NCBI GenBank assembly: GCA_949293165.1
Contig: CASFCW010000013.1
Span: 1-33,699, forward strand
DNA: 33,699 bases
Direction: 5' to 3'
From: an uncultured bacterium
GTDB lineage: Bacteria > Bacillota > Clostridia > Oscillospirales > Oscillospiraceae
In this document: positions 16,087 to 25,245 of the stretch, piece after piece
How the letters are laid out: each line of letters starts with the position of its first letter
Numbering within the stretch: the stretch's first letter is position 1
Notes under the pieces: generated by a model
Databases searched by the model: none
What the model was told of the DNA's origin: nothing
Seen by the model: the letters and a program-made list of their open reading frames with translations, nothing else
Made by a program: the position numbers and the translations under genes

Positions 16087-17517
16087 ATGAGCGATTCCCT
16101 GGTTCAATTCATCACCGCCAACGGGCTGATCCCCCCCGGAAGCACGGTTTTATGCGCTGTGTCGGGGGGGGCAGATTCCGTCTATCTCCTCCACCGGCTC
16201 AACGCCCTGCGTCAGGCCATGGGCTTCCGCCTGGTCGCCGCCCATTACAACCACTGCCTGCGGGGGGAGGAGTCGGACGGGGACGAGGCGTTTGTCCGCC
16301 AGCTGGTGGAGCTGTGCTGCGGGCCCAGGCGGGTGCCTGGGCCGGACGGCGCGTGGAATAGGCTGCCAGGGGTGGAGCTCCTGGTGGGCCGGGGGGATGT
16401 GGCCGGTGAGGCCCGGCGGACCGGCCGGGGATTGGAGGAAACCGCCCGCAGGATGCGGTACGACTTCCTCGCCCGGGCGGCGGAGCAGGCGGGGGCCCAG
16501 TGGATTGCCACCGCCCACACCGCCAACGACAACGGCGAGACCCTTCTGCTCCACCTGGTGCGGGGCTCCGGCCTGCGGGGGCTGGGGGGAATCCCGCCCC
16601 GGCGGGGCAAGGTGATCCGCCCCATGCTCACCACCACCCGGGCCCAGGTAGAGGAACACCTGCGCTATTACGGCATCCCCTGGCGGGAGGATGTGTCCAA
16701 CCGGGACATGTCCTACACCAGAAACCGCCTGCGCAGCCAGGTAATCCCCCAGCTGGAGCAGCTCAACCCCAATCTGATGGAGCGGCTGTTCCGGACAACT
16801 GCCTCCCTGCGGGAGGACGAGGCCTATCTGACGGAGCAGGCCATGGCGGCGCTGGGCCCGGTCACACAGGGCACCGACTGCGCCGCCGCCTCCGCGGCGG
16901 CTTTGGCCGGGCTGCCCCGCCCCCTGGCGCTGCGGGCCGCCCGGGGCCTGATCGCAGCGGTCACCCAGGGGAACGACAACTGCACCGCCGCCCACCTGGA
17001 AGGCCTGGTGACTCTGTGCCGGAGCGAGGACCCCTCCGCCCGGATGGACCTGCCCAACGGGCTGACCGCCCAGCGGGTTTATGATGACATCCGGCTCAGC
17101 CGGGTCCGCCCCACCCTCCTCTCCCCTGTGCCCCTGGCCATGCCGGGAGAGACCTGGGCAGGGGCGTGGACCATCCAGTGTACGCCGGAGGTCTATGTGG
17201 GCCAGAGCCAGCAGGCCATGGAGATGTACCTCTCCCAGACGCTGGCGCCGGCCATCCGCCTGCGCCCCCGGCAGACAGGGGACCGGCTGAAGCGCCCCAA
17301 GCGGCCGGAAAAGACGGTAAAAAAATGGTTGATTGAAGAAAAAATCCCGGCGGCGGAGCGGGACTGGCTGCCTGTGTTCGCTGTGGGAGATCAGGTTGCC
17401 GGCGTTGCCGGCCTTGGCCCGGACGAGGCCTTTCTTCCCCAGCTGGGCGAGATGGCCTGGCATCTGCGCTGCGTCCCTGACGGGACGCAGGCCATGACAG
17501 AAACAGACACCCTTTGA
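16087..17517 (+). CDS. tilS: tRNA(Ile)-lysidine synthetase TilS
   Basis: TilS attaches lysine to C34 of tRNA-Ile(CAU), so that it reads AUA instead of AUG; it is usually essential. The 476-residue product has the PP-loop AVSGGADSVYLL near 24-35, the HYNHCLRG motif, RRMRYDFL and a TAHTANDNGETLLLHLVRGSG stretch; the C-terminal TilS domain includes RLRPRQTGDRLKRP and KKWLIEEKIPAAERD. A segment near 78-95 rich in Gly, Pro and Arg appears longer than in the usual family and may be a loop insertion. ATG at 16087 follows GGAGGACGT. The tilS-hpt-ftsH order is conserved in Firmicutes. Confidence 0.94.
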   Translation: MSDSLVQFITANGLIPPGSTVLCAVSGGADSVYLLHRLNALRQAMGFRLVAAHYNHCLRGEESDGDEAFVRQLVELCCGPRRVPGPDGAWNRLPGVELLVGRGDVAGEARRTGRGLEETARRMRYDFLARAAEQAGAQWIATAHTANDNGETLLLHLVRGSGLRGLGGIPPRRGKVIRPMLTTTRAQVEEHLRYYGIPWREDVSNRDMSYTRNRLRSQVIPQLEQLNPNLMERLFRTTASLREDEAYLTEQAMAALGPVTQGTDCAAASAAALAGLPRPLALRAARGLIAAVTQGNDNCTAAHLEGLVTLCRSEDPSARMDLPNGLTAQRVYDDIRLSRVRPTLLSPVPLAMPGETWAGAWTIQCTPEVYVGQSQQAMEMYLSQTLAPAIRLRPRQTGDRLKRPKRPEKTVKKWLIEEKIPAAERDWLPVFAVGDQVAGVAGLGPDEAFLPQLGEMAWHLRCVPDGTQAMTETDTL

Positions 17518-17589
17518 CGGGTGATATGTGGTATTTTGAGGCAGTGGGCCGGCACAGCCCGGCGCTGTCCGGAAAGACGAAAGGAACGA

Positions 17590-18138
17590 ATGACCATGTT
17601 AGAGCGAGATATCGAATCCGTCCTCTTTACCCAGGAGCAGCTGGCCCAGCGGGTGCAGGAGATTGCCGATCAGATTACCGCCGACTACCAGGGGAAGGAG
17701 ATCACCCTTGTCAGCGTGCTGCGGGGCTCCTTCGTCTTTATGGCTGATCTGTGCCGCCGCATTGACCTGCCCTGCACCGTGGACTTCATGTCCGTCTCCT
17801 CCTACGGCTCCGGCACCTCCTCCACCGGCCAGGTGCAGATCACCAAGGACCTGTCCGGCGACATCTCCGGCCGCCACCTTCTGGTGGTGGAGGACATTCT
17901 GGACTCCGGCAACACCCTCAGCTACCTGCTGAAGCTGCTGGAGCAGCGCAAGCCCGCCTCCATCCGCCTGTGCACCCTGCTGGACAAGCCGGACCGCCGG
18001 GTGAAGCCGGTGGAGGTCCATTACTCCGGCTTTACCATTCCCGACGCCTTTGTGGTGGGCTACGGACTGGACTATGCCGAGCACTACCGCAACCTGCCCT
18101 ACATCGGAATCCTCAAGCCGGAGGTATACGGCGGCTGA
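17590..18138 (+). CDS. hpt: Hypoxanthine phosphoribosyltransferase
   Basis: Hpt salvages hypoxanthine and guanine to IMP and GMP using PRPP. The 182-residue product is a type I phosphoribosyltransferase: [14 protein letters not shown] (near 38-51), the SSYG loop and the PRPP motif [12 protein letters not shown] (near 99-110), with a C-terminal [20 protein letters not shown] typical of the family. ATG at 17590 lies 4 bases after AAAGGA; a second ATG two codons later is also possible. It sits between tilS and ftsH with gaps of about 70 bases, as in Bacillus. Confidence 0.95.
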   Translation: MTMLERDIESVLFTQEQLAQRVQEIADQITADYQGKEITLVSVLRGSFVFMADLCRRIDLPCTVDFMSVSSYGSGTSSTGQVQITKDLSGDISGRHLLVVEDILDSGNTLSYLLKLLEQRKPASIRLCTLLDKPDRRVKPVEVHYSGFTIPDAFVVGYGLDYAEHYRNLPYIGILKPEVYGG

Positions 18139-18212
18139 TCCCGCCGCCGGAGCGCCCAGTTGGCGGACTGGCTCTCCCATCTCCTCCGCCCACCGGAAAG
18201 GAAGTGAGTCCC

Positions 18213-20111
18213 ATGAGACGTTTCAGTTCCCGGGACATATTTTTGTATGTAATGTTATTGGCCCTGGTACTCTTTGCCGTCAACACCCTGCAGCAAATGG
18301 ATCGGGCTGACGCCCCCACCTACAACCAGATCCGGGTGCTCTTTGAGCAGGAAAAGGTGAAGTCCTTCTCCGTCAAGGACAATGTCCTCACCCTGGAGCT
18401 CCGGGAGGAGGGGGATAAAACCAGCACCCAGCACTATCAGCTGGCGGATTTTGATGTGTTCTATCAGGATCTGTCCCCGCTGATTGAGGAGCAGCGGGCA
18501 GAGGGTATCCTGGAGGACTATGACTACACCCCCGGGATTCAGGACTCCTGGTGGTACCAGTTCCTCCCCTACGCCGCCCTGACTTTGGTGGTGCTGGCCT
18601 TCTGGTACCTGATGTTCCTGCGCCAGTCCAACGCGGCCTCCGGGGGCGGCGCGGGGCCCAACCGCTTCGGCCACGCCAGAACCCGCACCCTGTCCGACCA
18701 GAGCAAGAAGGTCACCTTCCAGGATGTGGCGGGAGCCGACGAGGAGAAGGAGGAGCTGAAGGAGATTGTGGAGTTTCTCCGCGACCCCCAGAAGTTCATC
18801 GCCCTGGGGGCCAGAATCCCCAAGGGCGTGCTGCTGGTGGGCCCTCCGGGCACCGGCAAAACCCTCATTGCCAAGGCGGTAGCCGGCGAAGCCGGCGTCC
18901 ACTTCCTGTCCATTTCCGGCTCCGACTTTGTGGAGCTGTATGTGGGCGTGGGCGCCAGCCGGGTGCGGGACCTGTTTGACCAGGCCAAGAAGGAGGCCCC
19001 GGCCATTGTGTTCATCGACGAGATTGACGCGGTGGGCCGCCAGAGAGGCGCCGGACTGGGCGGCGGCCACGACGAGCGGGAGCAGACCCTGAACCAGCTG
19101 CTGGTGGAAATGGACGGCTTCGCCTCCAACGACGGGGTCATCGTTATGGCGGCCACCAACCGCCAGGACATCCTGGACCCCGCCCTCCTCCGCCCCGGCC
19201 GGTTTGACCGGCAGATCTACGTGGGCCTGCCGGACATCAGGGGCCGGGAGGAGATTTTGAAGGTCCACGCCAGAAGGAAGCCTCTGGGGGAGGATGTCTC
19301 CCTCCAGAACATCGCCAAAGCCACCGCCGGCTTTACCGGCGCCGATCTGGAGAACCTGCTCAACGAGGCGGCCCTGCTGGCCGGCCGGGCGGGCCAGCGG
19401 TACATCACCAACGCCGACCTCCACGAGGCCATGATGAAGGTCATCGCCGGGCCGGAGAAGAAAAGCCGGGTGGTGACCCCCCACGCCAAGCGTCTGACGG
19501 CCTATCACGAGGCGGGGCACGCCGTGGTCATCCACCAGCTGGAGACCCAGGACCCCGTCCATCAGATCACCATTATCCCCCGGGGCCCCGCCGGCGGCAT
19601 GACCATTTCCCTGCCCCAGGAGGACCGGGCCTACCACTCCAAGCGGGAGCTGGAGGAGCGCATTGCCGTCTGCCTGGGCGGCCGGGTGGCGGAGCAGCTG
19701 GTGCTGGGCGATATCTCCACCGGCGCCTCCAGCGACATCCAGCGGGCCTCCGAGATTGCCCGGGCCATGGTGACCAAGTATGGCATGAGCGCCCGCCTGG
19801 GCACGGTGGCCTACGGCAATGAAAGCAACGAGATCTTCATCGGCCGCTCCATGGCCCAGGCCCGCACCTATTCGGAGGAAGTGGCCGGCCAGATCGACCA
19901 GGAGGTCAAGGATATTGTGGACGCCGCCTACCGCCGGTGCGAGGATATCCTCAGCCAGCATCGGGACGCCCTGGAGCTCACCGCCCGGTACCTGCTGGCC
20001 CACGAGGTCATGGACGGGGATGTGTTCCGGAAGGTCTTTACCCAGCCTGACGCCCCGGAGTTCCAGGAGCTGGACGAAGCCCCCTCCCTGGATACGGCAG
20101 AATCCAAATAA
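18213..20111 (+). CDS. ftsH: ATP-dependent zinc metalloprotease FtsH
   Basis: FtsH is a membrane-anchored AAA+ protease that degrades misfolded membrane proteins and regulators. The 632-residue product has a first membrane helix (about 9-28), an extracellular domain (about 29-115), a second helix (about 117-137), an AAA module with Walker A GPPGTGKT (210-217), Walker B FIDEID (near 267) and [15 protein letters not shown], then the M41 protease domain with HEAGH (432-436). ATG at 18213 follows GGAAAGGAAG by 7 bases. The last gene of the tilS-hpt-ftsH run is closed by a strong terminator. Confidence 0.97.
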   Translation: MRRFSSRDIFLYVMLLALVLFAVNTLQQMDRADAPTYNQIRVLFEQEKVKSFSVKDNVLTLELREEGDKTSTQHYQLADFDVFYQDLSPLIEEQRAEGILEDYDYTPGIQDSWWYQFLPYAALTLVVLAFWYLMFLRQSNAASGGGAGPNRFGHARTRTLSDQSKKVTFQDVAGADEEKEELKEIVEFLRDPQKFIALGARIPKGVLLVGPPGTGKTLIAKAVAGEAGVHFLSISGSDFVELYVGVGASRVRDLFDQAKKEAPAIVFIDEIDAVGRQRGAGLGGGHDEREQTLNQLLVEMDGFASNDGVIVMAATNRQDILDPALLRPGRFDRQIYVGLPDIRGREEILKVHARRKPLGEDVSLQNIAKATAGFTGADLENLLNEAALLAGRAGQRYITNADLHEAMMKVIAGPEKKSRVVTPHAKRLTAYHEAGHAVVIHQLETQDPVHQITIIPRGPAGGMTISLPQEDRAYHSKRELEERIAVCLGGRVAEQLVLGDISTGASSDIQRASEIARAMVTKYGMSARLGTVAYGNESNEIFIGRSMAQARTYSEEVAGQIDQEVKDIVDAAYRRCEDILSQHRDALELTARYLLAHEVMDGDVFRKVFTQPDAPEFQELDEAPSLDTAESK

Positions 20112-20158
20112 AAGAACCGCCGGTTGGAGGTGTTCCCTCCAACCGGCGGTTCTTTTAT
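20109..20158. terminator. Bidirectional intrinsic terminator between ftsH and the aro operon
   Basis: A near-perfect inverted repeat with core AACCGCCGGTTGGAGG (from 20115) pairs with CCTCCAACCGGCGGTT (to 20151), flanked by AAAAG and CTTTT. It ends the plus-strand ftsH transcript and the minus-strand aromatic operon. Confidence 0.95.
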
Positions 20159-20586
20159 TGGATGGTATTTTTCAGGTACTCCATAGCCCGGAGATAGCCC
20201 TCAAAGCCCAGGCCGATGAAGGAGACCTGGCAGGCCATGCCGGCATAGGAAATATGGCGGAAGGCCTCCCGCTGGTTCACGTCGGACAGGTGGACCTCCG
20301 CTGCCGGCAGGGCCACCGCCTTCAGGGCGTCCAGGATGGCCACGCTGGTGTGGGTGTAGGCGGCGGGATTGATGACGATTCCGTCCACCCGGCCGTAGGC
20401 CCACTGGATCTTGTCCACAAGATCCCCCTCGTGGTTGGACTGGAATATCTCTACCTCCACCCCCAGCTTCTCCGCCCCGACCCGGACACAGGCCTCCAAA
20501 TCGGAATAGGTCTGCCGGCCGTAGATGTCCGGCTCCCGGATGCCCAGCATGTTCAGGTTGGGCCCGTTGATCACCAATATTTTCAC
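20155..20586 (-). CDS. aroQ: 3-dehydroquinate dehydratase, type II
   Basis: AroQ turns 3-dehydroquinate into 3-dehydroshikimate, the third shikimate step. The 143-residue product is a complete type II enzyme: ILVINGPNLNMLGIREPDIYG at the start (catalytic Tyr in the YG lid), SNHEGDLVDKIQWA, IVINPAAYTHTSVAI and VHLSDVNQREAFRH. GTG at 20586 starts inside the stop of the upstream aroE-aroK gene (GTGA overlap) and has GGAGG 10 bases ahead. It is the last gene of the operon. Confidence 0.95.
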   Translation of the reverse strand: MKILVINGPNLNMLGIREPDIYGRQTYSDLEACVRVGAEKLGVEVEIFQSNHEGDLVDKIQWAYGRVDGIVINPAAYTHTSVAILDALKAVALPAAEVHLSDVNQREAFRHISYAGMACQVSFIGLGFEGYLRAMEYLKNTIQ

Positions 20587-21806
20587 AGCTCCAGCCTCCT
20601 GATAATCTCCTCCGCCGTCTCCTCCGGCGTCTTGTTGTTGTCCACCGTCAGGTGGGCCAGGCCCTCGTACAGGGGGGCCCGGCGGCGGTACAGCTCCTCC
20701 GGCCCTACCGACTGGGACAGGGGCCGCCCGGCCAGAGGCAGCCGTTCCAGCTCCCGGCGGAGATAGACCACCGTGGAGTTTTGGCGCATGGGCGCCCGGT
20801 TTTCCGGCCGGGTGACAATCCCGCCGCCGCAGGCAATCACCAGCCCAGACTGCTTGCCGGCCTGGCACAGGGCCTCATGCTCCCTGGCGCGGAAGCCCTC
20901 CTCCCCCTCCTGCTGAAACAGCTGGGGGATGGTGCGGCCCGCCTCCCGCTCCACCTCCTCGTCCAGATCCACCAGGGTGCGGCCCAGCCGCTGGGCCAGC
21001 AGCCGGCCCACGGTAGTCTTGCCGCAGCCGGGCATCCCGACGAGCAGCAAATTGCGTGTGTCCTTTTCCATCCGGGCAGTGATCTCCTCCACCCGCCCGT
21101 CGGGGATGGCCGTACCCAGAAACCGCTCTGCCGCCGCCTTGGCCTGGGCCACCAGCATCCCCAGGCCGTTGGCCCAGATCAGCCCCCGGTCCTGGGCGTC
21201 CAGCAGCAGCTGGGTCATGGCCGGGTTGTAAATCAGGTCAAACACCCCCTGGCATTGCGGGAACTGCTCCAGATCCAGCAGCACCGCCCCGTTGTTGGGA
21301 TACATGCCCACCGGGGTGGCATTAACGATGATCTGGGCGTCCCGGTGGAGGTGCAGGTTGCCGTAGTTGTTGGGGCCGCTGCGGGAGATGATGACCACCT
21401 CCCGGGCCCCCAGGTCGGCCAGCACCGTGCGCACGGTAAGGGAGGCACCGCCGCTGCCCAGCACCAGCGCCTTTTTCCCGGCAATCTCCGCCCCGGACTG
21501 GCGCAGCATATAGCAAAACCCGTCGTAGTCCGTATTGTCCCCGTACAGGGTGCCGTCTTCACGGCGGACAATGGTGTTCACGCTGCCGATGCGCTGGGCG
21601 GCGGGGGAAAGCTGGGCGCAGTAGGCCATCACCGTCTTTTTATAGGGAACGGTGACATTCAACCCCAGAAAGTCGCCCTTTTGGAGGAAGGGGCCCACCT
21701 CCCCGGGGGCCAGCTCCACCAGGCGGTAGTCGTAATCCCCCAGCTGGCGGTGAATGGCGGGGGAAAAGCTGTGGCCCAGCCGCTCCCCCAGCAGTCCGTA
21801 CATCAT
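20583..21806 (-). CDS. aroE-aroK: Fused shikimate dehydrogenase-shikimate kinase
   Basis: One 407-residue polypeptide carries two consecutive shikimate steps. Residues 1 to about 245 are AroE: HSFSPAIHRQL (shikimate binding), NVTVPYKK with catalytic Lys near 56, NTDYDGF with Asp 93, the NADP loop LGSGGAS (117-122), NATPVGM and a final Q221 in ANGLGMLVAQA. Residues about 250-407 are AroK: Walker A GMPGCGKTT (257-265), DLDEEVE, ACGGGIVTR and RPL in the lid. Frame and spacing are continuous, with no stop or shift at the joint near 245. The start ATG at 21806 has GGGGGGAG 6 bases before it; a second ATG follows directly. Separate aroE and aroK genes are the common arrangement. Confidence 0.93.
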   Translation of the reverse strand: MMYGLLGERLGHSFSPAIHRQLGDYDYRLVELAPGEVGPFLQKGDFLGLNVTVPYKKTVMAYCAQLSPAAQRIGSVNTIVRREDGTLYGDNTDYDGFCYMLRQSGAEIAGKKALVLGSGGASLTVRTVLADLGAREVVIISRSGPNNYGNLHLHRDAQIIVNATPVGMYPNNGAVLLDLEQFPQCQGVFDLIYNPAMTQLLLDAQDRGLIWANGLGMLVAQAKAAAERFLGTAIPDGRVEEITARMEKDTRNLLLVGMPGCGKTTVGRLLAQRLGRTLVDLDEEVEREAGRTIPQLFQQEGEEGFRAREHEALCQAGKQSGLVIACGGGIVTRPENRAPMRQNSTVVYLRRELERLPLAGRPLSQSVGPEELYRRRAPLYEGLAHLTVDNNKTPEETAEEIIRRLEL

Positions 21807-21818
21807 GGCGCTCCCCCC

Positions 21819-22970
21819 TCAGCAGACAATCTCGTTGTAGCTGCCCAGGTAGCGCAGCTGCTCGCTCTCCTCCTCCAGGTCCCGGAACAGGCGCTTGAGC
21901 TCCGGGGCGTAGACGGAGCACTCCAGGTCGAAGTAGAAGCGGAACTCAAATTCCCGGTTGGGGATGGGGCGGCTCTCCAGCTTCCGCAGGTTGATGCCCT
22001 GGGCGTAGAACTTGGACAGCACCTGGTACAGGGAGCCCGGCCGGTGGGGCAGGGTGAGCATCAGGGAGGTGCGGTCGGCGCCGGGATAGATCTCCGGCTG
22101 CTTGGAGATGCAGATGAAGCGGGTGTAATTGTTGTCCTGGTCCTGTACGTCGCTTTCCAGCAGGTTCAGGCCGTACTGCTCCCCGCAGAAGCGGGAGGAG
22201 AGGGCGGCCACATCCCTCCGGTCGGACTGGGCCACCATCCGGGCGGCCACCGCCGTGTTGGCCACCACAGTGACGGTGACGTCCTTCATCCCCGCCAGGT
22301 AGTCGGCGCACTGGCGCAGGGCCTGTTCATGGGAATAAATTTCCCGGATTTCCTCCTTCTTCACCCCCGGCTTTGCCAGCAGGTTATGGCACACCTTCAG
22401 ACGGGCGGAGCGGACGATGGAGAAATTGTGCCGGGCCATCAGGTCATAGATGGCGTTCACCGAGCCGGCGCTGCTGTTTTCAATGGGCAGCACCCCGTAC
22501 TGGCACATGCCGCTTTCCACCGCCCGGAACACATGCTCAAAGGTATCGAAATAGAGGATGGTGGGGGTTTTGAACAGGTGGTCGCAGGCAATCTGGGAGT
22601 AGGCCCCCTCAATGCCCTGGCAGGCCACCGTGGCCCGCTGGGGGAACAGGTCCGGGGTGGCGGACAGGGCCTTCTGGATGGCGTCGTACACCTGGGAGGG
22701 CTTGTCCCCCACCTGATTCTGGTAGGAACGGCTGGCCGCCATCATGGTGCGGAACACTGCCTGGACATAGTCGCCCAGCTCCTCCCCCGCCTGCTCAGAC
22801 ACCTTGGCCAGCAGAGCCCGCTCCCGGCCGGCGTCCAGGGTAGCCAGTCCATTTTCCCGCTTGTACTGGGCGATGGCGCGGGCCACGTCCATTCTCCGGC
22901 GGAACAGCTCCACCATCTGGGAATCAATGCCGTCAATCTGCTCCCGCAGCTGATTCAGTTCCTCATTCAT
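21819..22970 (-). CDS. pheA: Bifunctional chorismate mutase/prephenate dehydratase (P-protein)
   Basis: PheA converts chorismate to prephenate and then to phenylpyruvate for Phe synthesis. The 383-residue product begins with an AroQ-type chorismate mutase domain (about 1-90: LREQIDGIDSQMVELFRRRM), then prephenate dehydratase (about 108-285: GIEGAYSQIACDHLF, PIENSSAGSVNAIYDL, NNYTRFICIS with the catalytic Thr-Arg-Phe), then an ACT domain (about 295-375: LPHRPGSLYQVLSKF, LESRPI) for Phe feedback. ATG at 22970 overlaps the aroC stop (ATGA) and has GGAGGAG before it. Confidence 0.95.
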   Translation of the reverse strand: MNEELNQLREQIDGIDSQMVELFRRRMDVARAIAQYKRENGLATLDAGRERALLAKVSEQAGEELGDYVQAVFRTMMAASRSYQNQVGDKPSQVYDAIQKALSATPDLFPQRATVACQGIEGAYSQIACDHLFKTPTILYFDTFEHVFRAVESGMCQYGVLPIENSSAGSVNAIYDLMARHNFSIVRSARLKVCHNLLAKPGVKKEEIREIYSHEQALRQCADYLAGMKDVTVTVVANTAVAARMVAQSDRRDVAALSSRFCGEQYGLNLLESDVQDQDNNYTRFICISKQPEIYPGADRTSLMLTLPHRPGSLYQVLSKFYAQGINLRKLESRPIPNREFEFRFYFDLECSVYAPELKRLFRDLEEESEQLRYLGSYNEIVC

Positions 22971-24079
22971 CTGTAATCTCCTCCTGAAAGACTGTCTGTA
23001 TTCCGATCCAACAGGGCGTCCAGCGCCACCAGGGCTGCCGCCGCTTCCACCACCGGCACCGCCCTGGGGACGATGCACGGGTCGTGCCGCCCCACAATCT
23101 GCAGCGGCTCCTCAAGCTGCCGGGACAGGCTCACCGACTGCTGTACCTTTGCAATAGAGGGGGTGGGCTTAAACGCCGCCCGGAACAGGATGGGCATTCC
23201 GTTGGAAATCCCACCCAGAATCCCGCCGGCGTGGTTGCTCTCCGTCACCACCCGGCCGTTTTCTATCCGGAAGGGGTCGTTGTGCTCCGAGCCCAGCATC
23301 CGGGCCGCCTGGAACCCGGCGCCAAACTCCACCCCCTTCACCGCGGGGATGGCGAACAGGGCCGCGGCCAGCTGGCTCTCCAGCCCCTGGGCCATGGGGG
23401 AGCCCACCCCGGCGGGCAGGCCGGAGATCATGCACTCCACCACGCCCCCCACCGAGTCCCCCGCCTCCTTGGCGGCCAGGACGGCGGCGCGCATCTTCTC
23501 CCCCGCCTGCTCCTCCAGCACGGGGAAGGGGGCGGCCTTCACCCCCGCCAGCACAGCCGGGGATTCCCCCATGGGGTTGAAGGGCCGGTCCTCCACGCCG
23601 CCGATGGCGGCGATGTGGGCCGCTATGGTAATGCCCCGCCGCTCCAGAATCTGGCCGCAGATCCCTCCGGCCACGCACAGGGGGGCGGTAAGCCGCCCGG
23701 AGAAGTGGCCGCCCCCCGCCACATCCTGATGCCCGCCATATTTCACATGGGCGGTGTAATCGGCGTGGGCGGGACGGGGATGGTCCCGCAGATTGTCGTA
23801 ATCCCCGGAACGGGTGTTGGTGTTGCGGATCAAAGCGGCCAAGGGAGCCCCGCAGGTCACCCCGTCCACCAGGCCGGACAGGATCTCCGGCCGGTCGTCC
23901 TCCTTCCGGCTGGTAGACAGCAGGCTCCGGCCTGGGGCCCGGCGGTTCAGGAATGCCTGGAGCCGCTCCAAATCCACCTGTTCCCCCGCCGGCAGGCCAT
24001 CCACACTTACGCCGATGGCCGGGGAGTGGGACTGGCCGAATATGGAAACATGGATGTGCTTACCCAGGTAGGACGCCAT
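22967..24079 (-). CDS. aroC: Chorismate synthase
   Basis: AroC makes chorismate from EPSP using reduced FMN without net redox change. The 370-residue product has FGQSHSPAIGVSVDGLPAG at the start, RPAHADYTAHVKYG and GGGHFSGRLTAPL, and GGILGGISNGMPILFRAAFKPTPSI, all family signatures. ATG at 24079 lies 20 bases inside the end of aroA and has its own GGGAGGGG site; an upstream in-frame ATG has none. The length is normal. Confidence 0.96.
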   Translation of the reverse strand: MASYLGKHIHVSIFGQSHSPAIGVSVDGLPAGEQVDLERLQAFLNRRAPGRSLLSTSRKEDDRPEILSGLVDGVTCGAPLAALIRNTNTRSGDYDNLRDHPRPAHADYTAHVKYGGHQDVAGGGHFSGRLTAPLCVAGGICGQILERRGITIAAHIAAIGGVEDRPFNPMGESPAVLAGVKAAPFPVLEEQAGEKMRAAVLAAKEAGDSVGGVVECMISGLPAGVGSPMAQGLESQLAAALFAIPAVKGVEFGAGFQAARMLGSEHNDPFRIENGRVVTESNHAGGILGGISNGMPILFRAAFKPTPSIAKVQQSVSLSRQLEEPLQIVGRHDPCIVPRAVPVVEAAAALVALDALLDRNTDSLSGGDYR

Positions 24080-25244
24080 GGAGCACCCCTCCCAACTGTT
24101 GAAAATGATCCCAGAACTGGGGATAGGATTTGTTGACACACTCCGCCCCGGCCACCGTCACCGGCTCCCGGCAGGCCAGGGAGGCCACGGCGGCCATCAT
24201 GGCGATGCGGTGGTCGTTGCAGCCGTCCACCCGGCCACCCCGCAGGGCGTCCACCCCCTGGATTTCCAGGAAGTCGGCCCCCTCGGCCACGGAGGCCCCC
24301 AATGCGTTTAGGGTGGCGGCGATGGTGTGCAGCCGGTCGCTCTCCTTCATCCGCAGGCGGCCCGCCCCCGTCAGCCGGGCGCTGCCCCGGCGCACCGCCG
24401 CCATCAGGGCCAGGGGCGGGGCCAGATCGGGGCACTGGGCCAGATCCAGCGTCACGTCGCCCGGCCGGGCCAGCTTCCAGTAATCCAAAGCCACCCGGCG
24501 GTCCCCCTGGGCGGAGGTCATGTTCAGCCCCTGGATTTCCACCTGCCCTCCCAGGAAGTTGGCGGCGTACCAAAAGGCCGCCTGGGACCAGTCGGCCTCC
24601 AGGGTCAAATCCCTGGCCCGGTAGCTTTGGTGCCCCGGCACCAGGAAGCCATGCTCCTCCTCCGTCACCGTCACGCCGAATTGACGGAGGACCTCCAGGG
24701 TCATATCCACGTAGCCTCTGGATTCCAAAGGTGTGGTGAGGACGATGCGGCTGTCCCCAGGCAGCAGGGGCAGGGCGTACAGCAGGCCTGTGACAAACTG
24801 GCTGGACACGTCTCCCGGCAGGGAATACACCCCGGGGGACAGCCGGCCGGCCACTGTCAGCCGGTCTCCCTCCTGCACCCAGGCAATCCCCTTCTCCTGG
24901 AACAGGCGGATATAGGGCCCCTGGGGCCGCTCCATCAGCCGTCCCCGGCCGGTGAAGTGCCCCCCGCCCCGCAGGGCCAGGGCCACGGGGATCAGGAAGC
25001 GCAGGGTGGAGCCGGACTCCCCGCAGTCCAGCAGGGGCAGGCCGTCCGCCCCGGCGGGGAAGCCGCTTTTCAGGGCGGTCACACAGCCCTGGGTGGCCTG
25101 GATGTCCTGGGAGGGCAGCAGATTTTCCAGCCGCCCCTCCCCCTGGGCCAGCATCAGGGCCAGCACCGCCCGGTGGGCCTGGGACTTGCTGGGGGGCGGG
25201 GTGACCCGGCCCCTCAGCGGGCCGGGGGTAATGGTCACATCCAT
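24060..25244 (-). CDS. aroA: 3-phosphoshikimate 1-carboxyvinyltransferase (EPSP synthase)
   Basis: AroA transfers enolpyruvate from PEP to shikimate 3-phosphate. The 394-residue product shows PPSKSQAHRA (phosphate-binding Lys), DCGESGSTLRFLIPVALAL, MKESDRLHTIAATLNALGA and DHRIAMMAAVASLA. It is somewhat shorter than the usual 420-430. ATG at 25244 directly follows the aroB stop and has GGAGG 6 bases before it; a TTG 12 bases earlier is inside aroB. The 3' end overlaps aroC by 20 bases. Confidence 0.95.
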   Translation of the reverse strand: MDVTITPGPLRGRVTPPPSKSQAHRAVLALMLAQGEGRLENLLPSQDIQATQGCVTALKSGFPAGADGLPLLDCGESGSTLRFLIPVALALRGGGHFTGRGRLMERPQGPYIRLFQEKGIAWVQEGDRLTVAGRLSPGVYSLPGDVSSQFVTGLLYALPLLPGDSRIVLTTPLESRGYVDMTLEVLRQFGVTVTEEEHGFLVPGHQSYRARDLTLEADWSQAAFWYAANFLGGQVEIQGLNMTSAQGDRRVALDYWKLARPGDVTLDLAQCPDLAPPLALMAAVRRGSARLTGAGRLRMKESDRLHTIAATLNALGASVAEGADFLEIQGVDALRGGRVDGCNDHRIAMMAAVASLACREPVTVAGAECVNKSYPQFWDHFQQLGGVLHGVLPG

Positions 25245-25245
25245 A

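Noticed and set aside
20652-22976. A 774-codon plus-strand open frame opposite pheA and aroE-aroK
   Set aside because: It is a shadow of two well-supported enzymes, with no ribosome site or recognisable domain.
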